A DNA stretch of 64,000 nt from Antedon mediterranea (GCF_964355755.1 NC_092670.1:29933795-29997794); one strand, 5' to 3'; positions 37,501 through 52,500 are shown, counted from the first letter of the stretch. The notes: generated by a model not told the origin, from the sequence alone. Made by a program: numbers and translations.

Positions 37501-40500
37501 ACGTCAACATTGACAGGCTACGCACGTGTAAATAAAAAAAAATATAAATGTTTGGTTGGTCGGTAAGCACTAACTTGAGCACGCGACTGCAGCCATGTAT
37601 ATGGCCTTGTTGTATATAAACCCACACAACTTAAAGTGTAATCTCTCAATACGGGTTAACTGAGATTCAAAAGCAGATGAAAAAATAACAGAACAATACT
37701 CAATATTAGAATCAACTATAGGAACGATATAAACAAATAATAGCACTGGAGCTAGATATGTCTATACAATGTCTCCAAATGAATTCAAGCATTTTATTTC
37801 CCTTAAAGATAATGTAGTAAATGTGTTTACAAAATGTAAGTTTAATATCGATATAAATTCCTAGGTCATGGTGAACTAACACTTTGTCTAAAATAATTGC
37901 GTTGATCCTATAAGAGAAACACTTGTGTTCCAGTTTAAAGAAACAGACATTGATTTACACTTGGAGATATTGAAAGACAAGCCCCAGTGCTGACTCTCCA
38001 TGCAAGAACAATACCAAGGTCCTCCTTGGCATCATTATCAGAGCCTACAACACGATGGAGCTTCAGGTCATCTAAAGATTCGATTGCCATAAACTATTTT
38101 CAAAATTGAGATCAAATAACCGGATGTGGTCGGCCTATTTGATTCAGTTTCAAACCTAATTATATACACATTTAACCCACGGCTCCGATCTATGATTTAG
38201 GAACAAAGATGTTATAAACTTAAGTTTAAAGTTGTGTAATTTCTGAAGATATTCTGTCGGTCGAAATTCCTGTGTTTGTAAATATGTTCAAACTTTCAAT
38301 TTGTATATATTATATATGTATCTCTTATAATAGTGAATAATTTTAGCTTCTCCTATCAGTCTACTGCATATTCATCATAACAGAGTATTTTTTTCATCAG
38401 TACAGTATTTATTATATTTTTTTGATATTTTAGGTCTATTAATTTTAACCCACAACTCAAAGAGCTTTGTGAAAATTCATTTGCTTTGACAACAATGTTT
38501 AGTGTTACAATGTAAGTAGAGAAGATTACACTACTGTTGTTGAAGTAAACAATATACACTTACTTATAAACAAAATTACAACCAAATACACCGTTTACCA
38601 ACGTCACAACATTACACTCACAAAAACAAAATAATACACCCACAACAATATTGTCGATTTTGTTTTTTTAAGTAGGCTTATAAACACCACATAAGACTAT
38701 CATTCAAATATATGAGCAATCTAAATAATTCCAACATTTTATGTGTGCCCAAAGTTTTCGGAAAAAGCAAAATATAAACGTACTGTATCTGTGATTGAGG
38801 TACCTGTTTATATCTTCTTTTTCAATAGAGTGATTGCATACAACCATAATCTTGTAAACCTTTCTAGTGGAACTTTCAAAAACTTGTCAACTGGAAGCTT
38901 CATGTGGGTAAAATTATCAATCTATGACGATAGTTATGATTATTATGATGTTGCTTATGGTAATTGTAAGGATGAGTAAAATATGAGAGGATTAAGTAAA
39001 TTAACACTAATTAAGCCGATTCTTTAATCATCTTGTTTCTACGTGAATATGGTTATCAAATGAAGAGTTTCTAATTCATTTTTTAGGCTTACGAAAAGTA
39101 AGAATATACAAATGTTTTGGATTTTTTGACTGCACAATTTAAATTTGAGAGGTTGCAGTAGGGTTTTGAGCTTAGCTTGACATTTTAGTGATCCGTACCA
39201 TAATTGTTTCTTTGAATATATTAGACATTTACACAGAAATGGTTTGCGAAGCATACCATCAAAAGCTTTTCAAGGCGGAAACATTAGCTATATGTAAGTA
39301 TTGTTTACTAAAAACAAAATTAAATACAATTTCTACTGTAACTTGTAATGAAACTTACTGACTTATAATTATATAAATATTCTCTTAAAGTGTCTAAATA
39401 AATTATAAAAATACACATATCAAACAGACACAAAATCAGGGAAAACGATGGTAAACATAACTACATTAGACCATGTAACTCAACCGCTGTTTTTTTCAAA
39501 CCTATTTGCATAACTCGAACACACGACGAATGCACAACACACTCCTGCTCTGTTTTCCAGAAAACTTGAAGACAACCAAATTCGATTTATACATAAGGAC
39601 GCCTTTATTGCATTGGACAATATTGAAGAACTGTAAGTACAGTGATGTATATTAAAATCGATGTTGTCATGACATTGACACAAATACTATCAATCTGCAC
39701 TTTTGGGCCGCCCCTGTTTTTAAAACTTTGTTATGCAAAGAATTGATATAGTTTGTATTATTATTGTGCGCTGCCATTATTGCAAGATATTAAAACATAT
39801 TGCAGGGCTGGTGTTTGTTCAGAAATAGTTGACATGTTAGACCCACTCCCCTCGTTGCTGAGGATATGGATTTAAACGATTTGTTGTTGTTTTTAAATAA
39901 TAATAAGAGGCCTTGTTTTAATTTTTTCCACTTATCTAAATGTTTTAAATTTCTAATCATAGTCTTATTTTGTTGTTGTATTAATACTTTAACTTTATAA
40001 AGACGACTAGCTTATAACAATCTTACGGAAATACCAATCTTACCCGCTAACAGCAAGTTTAGACTACTGTGAGTATTTTTTTTAATGTACAGTACTCAAC
40101 TTGCGTCACTGATAGCGCGAAACAAGAGATAATACCAAATAAATAACCTGTAGCTTTGTCTAAAACCGATGTTCAAACGCTGTTTGTATTTACTCAATAT
40201 AGCGCCCTGTATAATATATGTATGTTAAAAGTACAGCATTTATGCAGACAGCATACACTTTATATAGTTATACAGATACATACCTCTTGACAGAATCAGA
40301 ATCTTTAATATTTACACCATTTTTATTTCTAAAATTAAGAATTTGTGTTTTTGTCTCTGAATTTGTGACTTCTTGTAAGAGTTAAAAAGCGTTACTCGCA
40401 TAGATAATATAATTATTCCTATTTATAATATTAATGTCATTACTATTGCTATTGTTATTACTATTGCCTATTATTATTATTATTAGTGTTAGTGTTAGTA

Positions 40501-43500
40501 TTATTATTATTATTATTAATTTAATCATTATCAAATTTCCAAAATGTTTAATTATTGGAATATGGTGTATGTTTTTTTCTGGTCTTGTTTAGTGCTGTAT
40601 TTGATATTTTCTTCTTTAGTGATTTGAGCTGGAACTATATCACATCATTAGAAGGTTGTCAACTTCCTTCAGTTGGGAACATGTTAATGAACAAAAATAA
40701 TATTCAACGTGTCTAAAAAAATGTATTTGCCAATATTTCATCGCTTGAAATGTTGTAAGTATAAACTAGCATGGAATTTAATGATGCCATATCATCGGTT
40801 CTTAATTATTATCAGTGTCAGTGTCAATGTCAATGTAATTGTTATTGTCGTCGTTGTTGTCATCATTTCCGTTGACATTGTCGTCGTCGTTGTCGTTATT
40901 ATTACTTTTCTTTAGCTATTTGAAAAAGAGTATGGATTAGAATTACCTTTTAAGTAAAAGTGCAATTTATGAAAGATGCATACATTTGTTTCGAAATGTG
41001 TACCGAGTTATTTAATGAGCCCGGATATATTGCATCCTCGTTGATCAGTTCAGTGGAGTAATCAAACAAATATGTGTATATTTTTTTAGGATGCTTGTAG
41101 GCAACAACATTACTGTTATCGAAGAAGGAGCATTTAGTGGAACGAATCTTCGCTTTCTGTAAGTTTGTATTTAGCATTTCTTATCCCAAATCATTATCAG
41201 TCTGTTATTCATTGACTGCTGGTGAGCACTTCGTAAACATAGATTTATATATAAAGATTGTCATAGGGAATTAAATGCATTGTGTTTATACCAATTGTGG
41301 GTTAGGGTTAGCACTAAGCTTGATTATGTTGCAAATGTATCTTATATAGACCTTTGGTCACGCTAATTTCAGTGAATTCGAATTTCTTACGATTGCGTCG
41401 TTTTTACATTGGAAATTGAAAATCGACAGGAAAGCGATTGTAAAAAAGCTAAATGTCAAAACGACGTAGAGCAAGTAGAAATCATCGTAGTACAGGTATT
41501 TGACAGAAACTCGGTGACTAAAATTCCATTTGTTATTCGACGGTTTGACAGTACGATGCAATTTTACAACATTACGATTACGCTCACGAAATTTGACTTC
41601 AAGTCAACTTTCTTAATCGTAAACCCAATTATCGTAAAACCAGCCAATTAGAGACGGGGATTATGCGACGTTGACAAGCATCCACAGCTTCCAAAGGTGA
41701 AATACAGTACAAAGGGGCAATCCGAAGGTGCTGTGGGAATTGTTGAAAACGAATAAGTAAAAATATAGCACAATGAGGTGACACAAAAGCTCTGACAACT
41801 ATAACAAAATTGCCACTTGTCACTTCTTATATAAACATAGTAAAAATATGATCGAATCTATATATACATTTACGTAAGGGCAAAATTCGGTAAATCGCGC
41901 GTTACTTTTAGAATTTTTATTCGATGGTATAATATAAAGTTGGTTCGTACGTTCGGCACTGATTTGAACCTAAAGGCTGGTTTCCTGTCGACGTAAGAAG
42001 TCGAATTTTGCAACGATTCTTGCGTTTCATACGTTTCTTACGTCTCTTACGAAAGTTGAGAAAAAATTGACGTCGTTGACGTTAGTCAAGATCGTGTCGG
42101 GCCGCAGAGAAACATCTGTAGTTATGCTGCTCCCGAAAGTTGAAATTTTGGCTGTGAAACACACGTCGTATGCTTACGTCGATTTTAGTGTTGTTACGAA
42201 AGTTGAAATTTTTTTCTTACGTCGGTCGGATTTATGACGTATTTGAAACAACATCTCTGATTGGTGTTTCTTAGAGCGGGTTTTATCATTTTTCGCGCAA
42301 AATGTTGAATGTTGTTATTGTAGCCTACCTGTCAGTGCAGCACACCAACATGTTATTTTCAGTAGATAAGCAAGGTCCTAGTATTAGTAAAATACTTAAT
42401 TAATACTGTATGGTACCGTACTAATAGGAATTGATTTGACCAAATAATCAAACTAGCCTAGGCTAGTAGGCCTATGTATTATTTGTATGAATCAAAATAT
42501 GAATTAATTATCCTGGCCCTCTAGGCCTAGCCTTAAATAGTTTTCAAAATTAAAAAAAGGCAAATCATTTCGAGATTCCTATTATTATTAGACCTACCTA
42601 GGCCCTAGACTAGGCATTGGCCTATTGGCCTATAAGCATATATAATCGAGCATGAGATAGTACTACCGCAGTAAGATACCCATTATTTACAGGCCTAATC
42701 TATATATAAATTTACGTAAGGGCAAAATTCGGTAAATCGCGCTTTACTTCTAGAATTTTTACTCGATGGTATATAAAGTTGGTTCGTACTTTCGGTACTG
42801 ATTTTAACCACCTGATGTAACCCTGTTTACTAATTAAATTAAGTTAGATAATTAGTTATTGACGATTAAAACGAATTTAGGTTCAACGATTTGCCCCAAA
42901 TAGGGGTGTTTTCCGATCGTGGTATACACTGTCTAATAATGGATGTCCATCTTGAAAAATACCCGCCACAAAAATGCGAGGAGGCTTCGCATTTTCCTAT
43001 CTCCTCCTACGATAATTGTTTTTAATAGCTGAAAACCGGTTGAACAGCTAGAGTACAGCATCATAATGTTGAAGACAGGCCGATTTTCTTTAAAAAATAC
43101 TATTTTGATTTAATATACGATTATACAAATGTATTGATTTGCGATGAATGGAACATCCCAATCTCTCAGTCTGCCAGAGTTTGGTTTAACACAAGTAGGT
43201 AAATCTATGAGCCCTTGGTTTAACACATACGGTAGGTAAATATATGGGCCCTTTGAGAATAAACTTGAACAATACTGTAAATACCTATTATAATTACCTA
43301 TTTTTGGTCCTCATTTGAATCGAACATTTCTTACTGTGAATGTTCGTACTGTTAGATGTAATATAAAAATATATACAAATAAACTTATTACTGAGATTGT
43401 GGATAGGCTCTACTGTTAGATATATAAACACATTATTATATACAAATAAACTATACTGACATTTCCTTCTCAACGTTTGTATTAATTAATAATTACCAAA

Positions 43501-46500
43501 AATATAAACGTCGTAGTGGTGTATCGTGACTATATTTCAATCGATTATGACAATGACAGTTTTAACAAAGTATTAAATCGCAAATGTTTTACTGTATTTA
43601 GAGGTATATTATTTATAGGCCTATAAAACATGAAAAAAATATTTCGTTACTGAGTGCATAAAGAATATATTTAAAAATTGTTACATCTAATGTTACATCT
43701 CCCTGGTTACATACAAAACACAAATTGGGTTTCTTTAAATGAGTCCAAATCAAAAATTTGGACTCATTTTGTGATAAGTTTTTCCTTCGGAAGTAATTCC
43801 CAGGGTGCTAATTTTAGTTGACTACATAAATCATAGTCCTGCGGTACGTACATTTGAAATCGCCAGTTTTGCTACTCTGAAATTACTATGTATTCGAGAA
43901 CCATCTAGTAAGAATAAATTTAACAAAACAATATAAATTATACAAAATCAAGCAAACAATTTTTTGTTAAAGTTACATATTAATATTATATTGCTTACAG
44001 GGGCTTTCTATATCTTATCTTGTTGCAAATGTTCATTTTCGCGACGTTTCTACCGATGCTGATTGTTTATTGCACGTCCATAAATAAGAGTATTATATTT
44101 TGATATGAGTTGTAAACTCCCTGATTAGAACATGATTAGGCTAAAATTATAGTAGTAAATACATACAAATGTTATTGTCCGGCTTTATTTCACTATAAGG
44201 ACATACACATTACGTAATAACTCTTGTCGCTCATTGGTTGCTTGTTACGATTGCGCTTACGTCTCTTGCGAAAGTTGACTTCAAGTCAACTTTCGTAAGA
44301 GACGTAAGAAACGTGACGCAAGGGCTTTCATTCAAGCGTAAGATAAAAAATCCCGGTTTCCTGTAAAATCGGAAGAAAACGTCGTAACGCAACAATTGTT
44401 AGGTCATCGGTTTCCTGTAAAATCGTTTGTCGTTACCATTTTTCTTACGTTGCGTCGATTTTATAAATTTTCGATCGTAATCGGTTTCCTGTAAAATCCG
44501 CATTTCTTACGACAAATCGACGTAGTCGCAACAAAAGTGATGTTCTTACGTCGACAGGAAACCAGCCTTAATTAAGTTGAGTTAGATATTAGTTATTGAC
44601 TATCAAAACGATTTGAGGTTTTAACGATTTGCCACAAAAAGGTGTGTTTTCCGATCGTGTTATACACTGTCTAATGGATGCCGATGCTGAAAAATATCCG
44701 CACACAATAATACGAGGATGCTTCGCATTTACCTATCTTCTTCTACGATAATTGTTTTTAATAGCTGAAAACAGCTCCAGTACAGCATCGTAATATTGAA
44801 GACAAACCGATTATCTTTAACAAATACTATTTTGATAGATCTATAGAAATTAAACAGGCGATTTCAAATGTACGTACCACAGGACAATAATACATGTCGT
44901 TTACAGGAACTATAATATACACGGTGATTTATGTAGTCAACCAAAATTAGCACGCTGGGAATTTCTTCCGAAAGAGAAAGTCACAACATGAGTCAAATTT
45001 AAATAAACCCATGTTTTGTATGTAACATTAGGGTCGAGGGATGGAGAAAAGGATGGATGGAAAGAGGAACACTTTTTAAAATATTCATTATCCATTCAGT
45101 AATGAAATAATTGTTTTCATGTTTTACAAATAAATACCACTAAACACAGTGTCACAAAATAAGTCCAAATGTTTTAGTCAAATTTAGACAAATAGTCGAT
45201 TGAAATAGTAAAGTACGTACATTGAAAGATACAGCACTACGACGTTTATATTTTTGTAATAACAGTTTTAATTAATACAAACGTTGAGAAGCAACTGTCA
45301 GTAATAAAGGTGTTTATATAATGTAAAACAGTTTGTAAAAACACCTCTATTCGGGACAAATCGTAAATTCGCTTTAATCGTCAATAAATATTTGTCTAAC
45401 TCAACTTAATTAGTAGGCCTAATGGTTTTCAAGTGTTTCTTAGAGCCAATTTATGCTTAAAATTGGTTCCTGCACACCAAAGTTGTTCTGCGTTAGGGCA
45501 TGTGATTCTTCGTACTGTAGGCCGATCCTAATTGATTTAGTATCTTAGAGCCAGTTCATACGGTACTTAGTTATTTACACGGGTAAGTTGGTTCCTACAC
45601 ACCAAAGATTGCGGTAACTGTTCTCAAGAATGCAACTAACTCGGATAAATAACTATAATGATTAAACCGGCCCATATAAGGTTATGTGATACAGCGGTTT
45701 TGGTAAAAGCATTGAGAAAAAGGTTACGCGCGATTTACTGAAATTACCTAATACGAATATAAATAAAACTCAAAATATGTCCTATAAAAAAAATTGTAAA
45801 AATGAACACAAAGCAAATGAATAGAGTCAAACACGACGTAATCTGTAGCCAAATATAATTGCCATCATGACAATTTTAAAATTAAAAATAAACTCTAGAC
45901 TTGAATATTGTCTGTATTGCATGATATTGGCCTGCCAATCATGTCTCATTATTTAATATGATGGAGTGGTATCTTCATATTTATAAAATTCGCATCAAAC
46001 ATGGATTGTTTTCTTACAACAACGTCTTGCAATTACGGAATACTATAATATATATTTGTTGTATACTATTACTGATACATCTACTGGTATTATTAGCATT
46101 ATATATTTTAACTGATCAATTGAAACATTAAGTTGAGGGGGAGGTTGGTGATGTGGGTGGTGGTTGAACTGCAATAATAAAGTTCATTGTACAGGTATAG
46201 ACGGCGACTGAAAACGCTAGCTCATTATCTGTTTAAAATACCTAGATCCGACCTCTGCAGTCACAGATTTAAACTAGAGGGTACTCCGAGAGTACAAACC
46301 TCCGCCTACTGTAAAATTCCCCTACATAAAATTTTCCCGGAAAAAATATATATATTTTTAAAATTTTTTGTTTGTTTAAAGTGTAAATAGGCTAACTTCA
46401 CACTACAAAGTTGTGGATGAGAGTTTGGTGTAATGGTTAAGTATCCAGCCTCTCACAGATGAGATCGCTGGTTCAAATTCCATTGAGGGCATTTTTTTTT

Positions 46501-49500
46501 ATTATTATTTTTTTATTTCTTTTTTTGTTTTGATTTTTGTGAACATTGATCTTTGACCCTGACCCTTCAAAATTTAACCACAATTATATGATGAGTCATT
46601 GATCACTGTGGCTAAGTTTGGTGAGATTTCAATAAAAACTGTGGTCTCTAGGCAGTAAAATAATTTGTTGTTAGTTGTGACCTTGACTTATGACCTTTTC
46701 CCCTCAAATTCGAACTCGTCCGAGCTTTTGAGGCATATATCACACACACATACAGGGGTGAAAACATAACCTCCTTGGCGGAGGTAACAATCGAATTGAA
46801 TTTCTGTTTTGAGTGTACTTGTCTTTGTGTTATTACGCCTGCGGGAATAGACGCTTGTAGAAGAAAGATTGGAATGTTTCATTCACCGCAAGTCAATTAA
46901 TTGTATAAACTTATATATTAAATCTATCAAAATAGTATTTTTGAAAGAAAATCGGCGTGTCTTCAATATTATGATGCTGTACTCGAGCTGTTCAACCGGT
47001 TTTCAGCTATTAAAAACAATTATCGTAGGAGGAGATAGGTAAACGCAAAGCATCCTCGTATTATTGTGTGCTGGTATTTTTCAAGATGGACATCCATTAG
47101 ACCGTGTTTACCACGATCGGAAAACACCCCTATTTGAGGCAAATCGTTGAACCTTAATTCGTTTTAATTGTCAATAACGAATTATCTAACTCAATTTAAT
47201 TAGTAAACAGGTGGTTTAGTACCGAAAGTACAAACCAACTTTATATACCATCGAGTAAACATTTAGAAGTAACGCGCGATTTCCCGAATATTACGTACAT
47301 TTATATATAGATTAATAATTTCAAAATATAAACGTGTGGTGTATCGTTACATGTACTTTAATATTTCAATCGACTATGACAGTGACAGTTTCAACAAAGT
47401 ATTAACTTGCAAATGTTTTACTTTGTTTATGGGTATATTATTTATTAAACATAAAACAAATATTGCGTTACGGATAGAGAATATATTTAAAGTTGGTTGG
47501 TAAACTGATCGGAACGCCTAATCGTAAGAAAACGTCGCAATCGTAAGCGGAACCAGATTTAACGTTGACTTTAATTACCAACCCAGGGTCAAATGTCAGA
47601 TACCATGATTTCTAAGGACAGAAAACTTCTCTCCTAAAGACTTGTTATAAGACTTAGCTGTTGCATATAAGCATCTCGTATGCATGTGTTGTATTTGATT
47701 ATTTAGAGAGATGTCGCTTTATTATAGCCACTAGCGGCTTTATGGCCGGCTATCTTTGATTAATTGTTGTTATATTGTTTTGCAGATTCCTTTATGGCAA
47801 TGAAATAGAAAAAATTACAAATGGGATGTTTAAAACTGAAAATACAACGCTAGAATACATGTAAGATGTGTTACCGTTACAAAATAACTTTCAACTTTTA
47901 AATAAATCCTAAAAAGAACTTTAAAGAAATAACTAATCTGTAAGTATACATTGACCAAGAAAAATCACCGTTTTGTTCCCTCAGATATCTATTTGACAAT
48001 AACTTAAAACAGATCGAAACAAGTTCTCTCTCCTCCCTGGCAGAAAACGGAACAATGTACGGTAACATGGATGGTTTTTTTTGTTCCAATAAAACAATTG
48101 TAATGGTCAACAATGTGATTAAATATTAAAGTGTAATCTTAATGCTGGTTATCAGTCGACGTAAGATTAAGAGTTTTCAACACGTCTAAAGTTTTGTACG
48201 ATTCTTACGTCTCTTTTGCAAAGTTGAAAAAAAATATGACGTCAATGGCGTTTGTCAAGTTCGTGTCGGTCCGCTCGCAAACTGCTGTAGATATGCCTCT
48301 CCCGAAAGTTAACATTCTGAATTTAAAATTCATGATGCGCGTTTACGACGATTTTAGTGTTGTTACGAAAGTTGAAATTTCATAAAAACATTCAACTATT
48401 CATGACCATTTGAAGCATCGCCTCTGATTGGTGTTTCTTTATCGAGTGGGTTTTCTTATATTTGTATTTCAAATAGTATAAAAGGTACCTATTGCGTATC
48501 CCCATGCACACGACTGTACTAAAGATGCGATGAATGTGATATAATTACAAATATTAAAAAATAATTAAAATGATTGAAGAATACTGTAAATGAAAATACC
48601 AAAGTTTATACTGTTTTAAAAGGAGTTTTTCTAATCAATATCTGCATAATTATCATAGCGGATATTTTGATTTTAGCGAATTAATTTGCATTCAATTCAA
48701 CAACTGTAAACTTCAAGAATCAAGGCTCAAATAACATAGCATTGATTAAATAAGCTCAAATGAACTGCATGCTGAAAAATAATGACGTCATACACATTAT
48801 GCCATATAAATCCATGTATCTCATTGTTTTGTTTTTACGATAGCGCTTCCGTCTCTTACGAAAGTTGACTTCAAGTCAAGAAACGTAAGGAACGTGAAGC
48901 ACGGGCGTTTATTGAAACGTAAGGTCAAAACATCCTGGTTTCATGTAAAATCGGCAAAAATCGTCGAAACACATACAATTTTCTTACATTGCGTCAAAAA
49001 CCAACTTTCTTATGATAAGTCGACGTGATCGTACCAAAACTGTAACGTCGACAGGAAATAATGTCTGTGAAGTTGGTTACTAGTTCCTTATTCAAATTCA
49101 ATTAAATGGACAGTCACAAATATTAAAAAAAACAGATTTTAATACGTAATAACTGTCCAATTGAGTTGTTATTACATCAACATGTTAACCTAATCTACCA
49201 TTTTCCAACCTAGTTCCGCGAAATGTTTTGCATCTACGCCCTCTTCGGCGAAAAAGTAACTGGCTTTATAACACTTGACCTACTTAATTTTGTCACTATA
49301 TTTTTGTATGGATCGATGACACTTGACCTACTTTACGATTTTCAAAATAAAAAAAAACAACTTTAAAAACGTATTGGTTTCAAAATGATTTTCAAGTTAA
49401 AGTAGGCCTACTAGTAAAATTATTGATTTATTGATAATTCTGACGTTTCTTAATACATTCTTGATTTGCAACCCAAGTTCCGCGAACTTTTGTGCATCTA

Positions 49501-52500
49501 CGCCCTCTACGGCGAATAAGTAACTGGCTTTTACGAACGATATCCATACCAAAATATTGTGAAAAAATGAAGTAGGTCAAGTGTTATAACGTTTTTACAT
49601 TTTTTAGGTTAATGTCATTTAAGCAGTTATAACATAATATATGACGTCACAACGACCTTATGACGTCATAGGTACGTCATATGATAATTAAATTATCCTA
49701 CACATTTATAACTACTCGTAATGCACTTACAGTATGTGGTCTATAAGTAAAACCGTTAAGGAGATAATATACAAGACTTCAAAATGGTAAGTGGCGGCCA
49801 TTTAACCCACTTCCCGATGTCCGATGTTGGTAAACATTGGATATGATGTTAATTTGGACAATATCAACGAGGCAAAACAAAAAGAAATTCTGTTGCAATT
49901 TGTTGTAGGTGCAACCATACTTTTACTGGACTATGGTAAAATACTATTTTAACTTGCTATGTTAAAGATATAATTGTCCCCCTAAAAAATAATTTTTTGT
50001 TGTTGAATATGCCATTTTAATATAACATAATAGTTATTCACTATGACCAAAAACTTGATCCAAAAAAAAAACCATTTTCCACCAAAAAAATGTAATTTAA
50101 AGCAAAATATACCTAAATTGTCTGGAAGACAATGGTTTTTGGTTGAAATTAACCATTTCTTTTGTCTTTTTATAAGTGAAATAATTATTTTTGATGATTT
50201 TTTTTTATACAGAAGTGAATAACTTTATTAAAACTGTGAAATTTCCTATTCAAAATCTGATTATATTAATCTTTATTTTTTCATGTTTTTTTGGGGACAA
50301 TACATCTTTAATTAAAAGTCAAGTTATAAGCCAAAATACGTTTAAAATGATGGCGGCCATCTTGGATTTCAACATGGCGGCTGGAATAAAATATTTACAA
50401 CTTTAATAACAATTATTATTTGGAATCTTCACTATCACAAACATAGGTATAGACACCATTTTTAACTTGCTACGTCACTTAAAAGTAAAGTTATAAGCCA
50501 AAATAAGTCTGAAATGGCGGCCATTTTGTTTTTCACGTTTTAAGGGTGAAGATCTAAAAATTGAGCAGGGTAAACACATGTTTTTTTACTTTTAACAAAA
50601 AATGTCTACAGCATTTCATTTTTCTCAAATCTGGACGGACTAGTCTATAATTGAATTTGAATAAGGAACTCGGAACTAGTAACCAACTTAACATACATCA
50701 TGAAATCAGCCTTTAATCTTCATTAACAACTATTGTTAGCCTTATTAATGTACGATCATGTTATACAGTGTATAAAATAACGCAAGGACGTACTTTAATC
50801 AGACTCAGATCAAACGTTTCATATCTTTTGCCGACCAAACCCATAATGTTACAAAATAAGGTGGCATCCAACATGTACGCCAACTAAAAACACATCACAT
50901 GCATCTACTTTTAAAACGTCGTAGTCAACTGGCAAGCTAATCGTCGCCCAGGGACTGCGGTTTGGGTTCAATTTGGCTCGTGATTAGTTGTGATTTAAAT
51001 GACCTATCAACCAATTTTTAAATCAAGAACTCTTAATTTTCTGTCGTCCGATTTTGATGAAATTAACAACATAACTAATTTTGACTACCAATTTACAATA
51101 CCCTCTAACATTCATCATTGTCTTATTTAGATATCTTAACTGTGGTGAACTTCGATCCATTCCTACTAATATTGGCAAACCTATTAACAAGTATGTACCA
51201 TTTATATAGTTACAAACAAAAATAAGTGAACATGTAACTAATTATACAATGTAAATAGACCACCAGCTGTCTTGAATTTGACTGAGATTGTTTAATATTT
51301 GTATATATATATATAATTACTGTTTTTGCCTGATTTGTGTGTATATATATATATATATATATAAATCATACTGTAAATTATAGAAACAGTGCTCATATTC
51401 GGAACATGATCTCATAATCGCGTCGAGCATAACTCATTGGCGAAAGTTCCGTATTTTTTAGTTGTATGAAAAAATGTCTCTGGCGGGATTCGAACCTGCA
51501 ACCTCTCGCTTACAGGGCGAGTTTCATACCCATTAGACCACAGAGCCATGTGTGGTATTATCACAGATTTTCACCCACCAGATACATTCTCTCATACAAC
51601 AAACGCCCTTTACACACAGTGCTACGCAACATCATTGATTTACATATACACAATATTATTTAAAAAAGCCGTTGCGAATTAAAGTTGGAATTTATTCTGA
51701 CTTGTTAAACCTCCACTGATTGTGAGGGCGTTTGTTGTATGAGAGAATGTATCTGGTGGGTGAAAATCTGATTATGTTGATATATGACCAAGATTCAATA
51801 ATCAATATTATTGCTGCAGGGTCCTATTATGGGAACACAACATGAGAGGGGTAAAAAATGTATTTAATAATGTGAAAAGTCACACGGATAAAAGTTGTTG
51901 GACATCGTTCACATACAATGTTAAAATATAAATGACAGCAAATCTATCTTGAAAGTTGGCCAAGACAGAGCCCCGAGTGAACACTCAAAAATATTGTTAT
52001 TCATGTTAAGAGCCAAACGGCTAATTCATTTTGCATTGTAACTGTTACACGTTGGGATGGCATGCACACAAATATTATTGGCTGCAATTTTATCCTTTAA
52101 GTTGTCCCAGACAGTAGCCCAAAAATGCCCGTTGAGTCCTACAAGATTAATCATATGAAGGGCCACGGCCAATTCCTTTTTGATTGGAACTGTTACGTCT
52201 TGTCATATACGAAAATACTCATGACAGCAACTTTATTTTGTAAGTTGGCCCGGAAAGTAGCCCAAAAATGCCCGTTGGGCCCTACAAGAGAGTTACACTG
52301 ATATTCCCCTTGAAATATACGAACGTATTCACGAAAGCACCTTTATCCTGTAAGTTTCCCCAGACACTAGCTCAAAATTTTCGGATAACATTGCATTGAA
52401 ACCATTACAGTACACCATTTCTCTCTAGGATTTAATCATTTGAAGAGTTACAGGGATAGGATAAACTTTTATGATCGCAAAACCTACCTCACACCAACCC

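Larger units (their letters stand above)
41858..45766. mobile_element. Inverted-repeat element E, copy 1 (interrupted)
   Basis: The left end (TTTACGTAAGGGCAAAATTC, then GGTAAATCGCGCGTTAC) is matched in reverse complement by the right end near 45720-45766 (GGTTACGCGCGATTTACTGA). Internal inverted arms also pair: GTTGAGTTAGA near 44576 with TCTAACTCAAC near 45400. The left arm is split by the insertion at 41974-44568. No coding capacity was seen, so it is probably a non-autonomous DNA transposon. Confidence 0.6.

Noticed and set aside
40709-40915. Valine/isoleucine-rich frame resembling a membrane protein
   Set aside because: It starts inside the LRR exon in the wrong frame and continues through a GTN-type microsatellite in the intron.
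41409-41651. 80-codon frame in gene C intron
   Set aside because: The sequence resembles fragments of the TAA-type element (TTCAAGTCAACTTTC) and has no splice-compatible ends or paralogue support.
50191-50406. 71-codon hydrophobic frame
   Set aside because: It lies in the nested 1.6 kb element where the TGGCGGCCAT words recur; it is repeat-derived and lacks any motif.
49785-50530. TGGCGGCCAT repeats as YY1-type promoter elements
   Set aside because: They recur at irregular spacing inside a mobile element in an intron, with no transcription start signal nearby.
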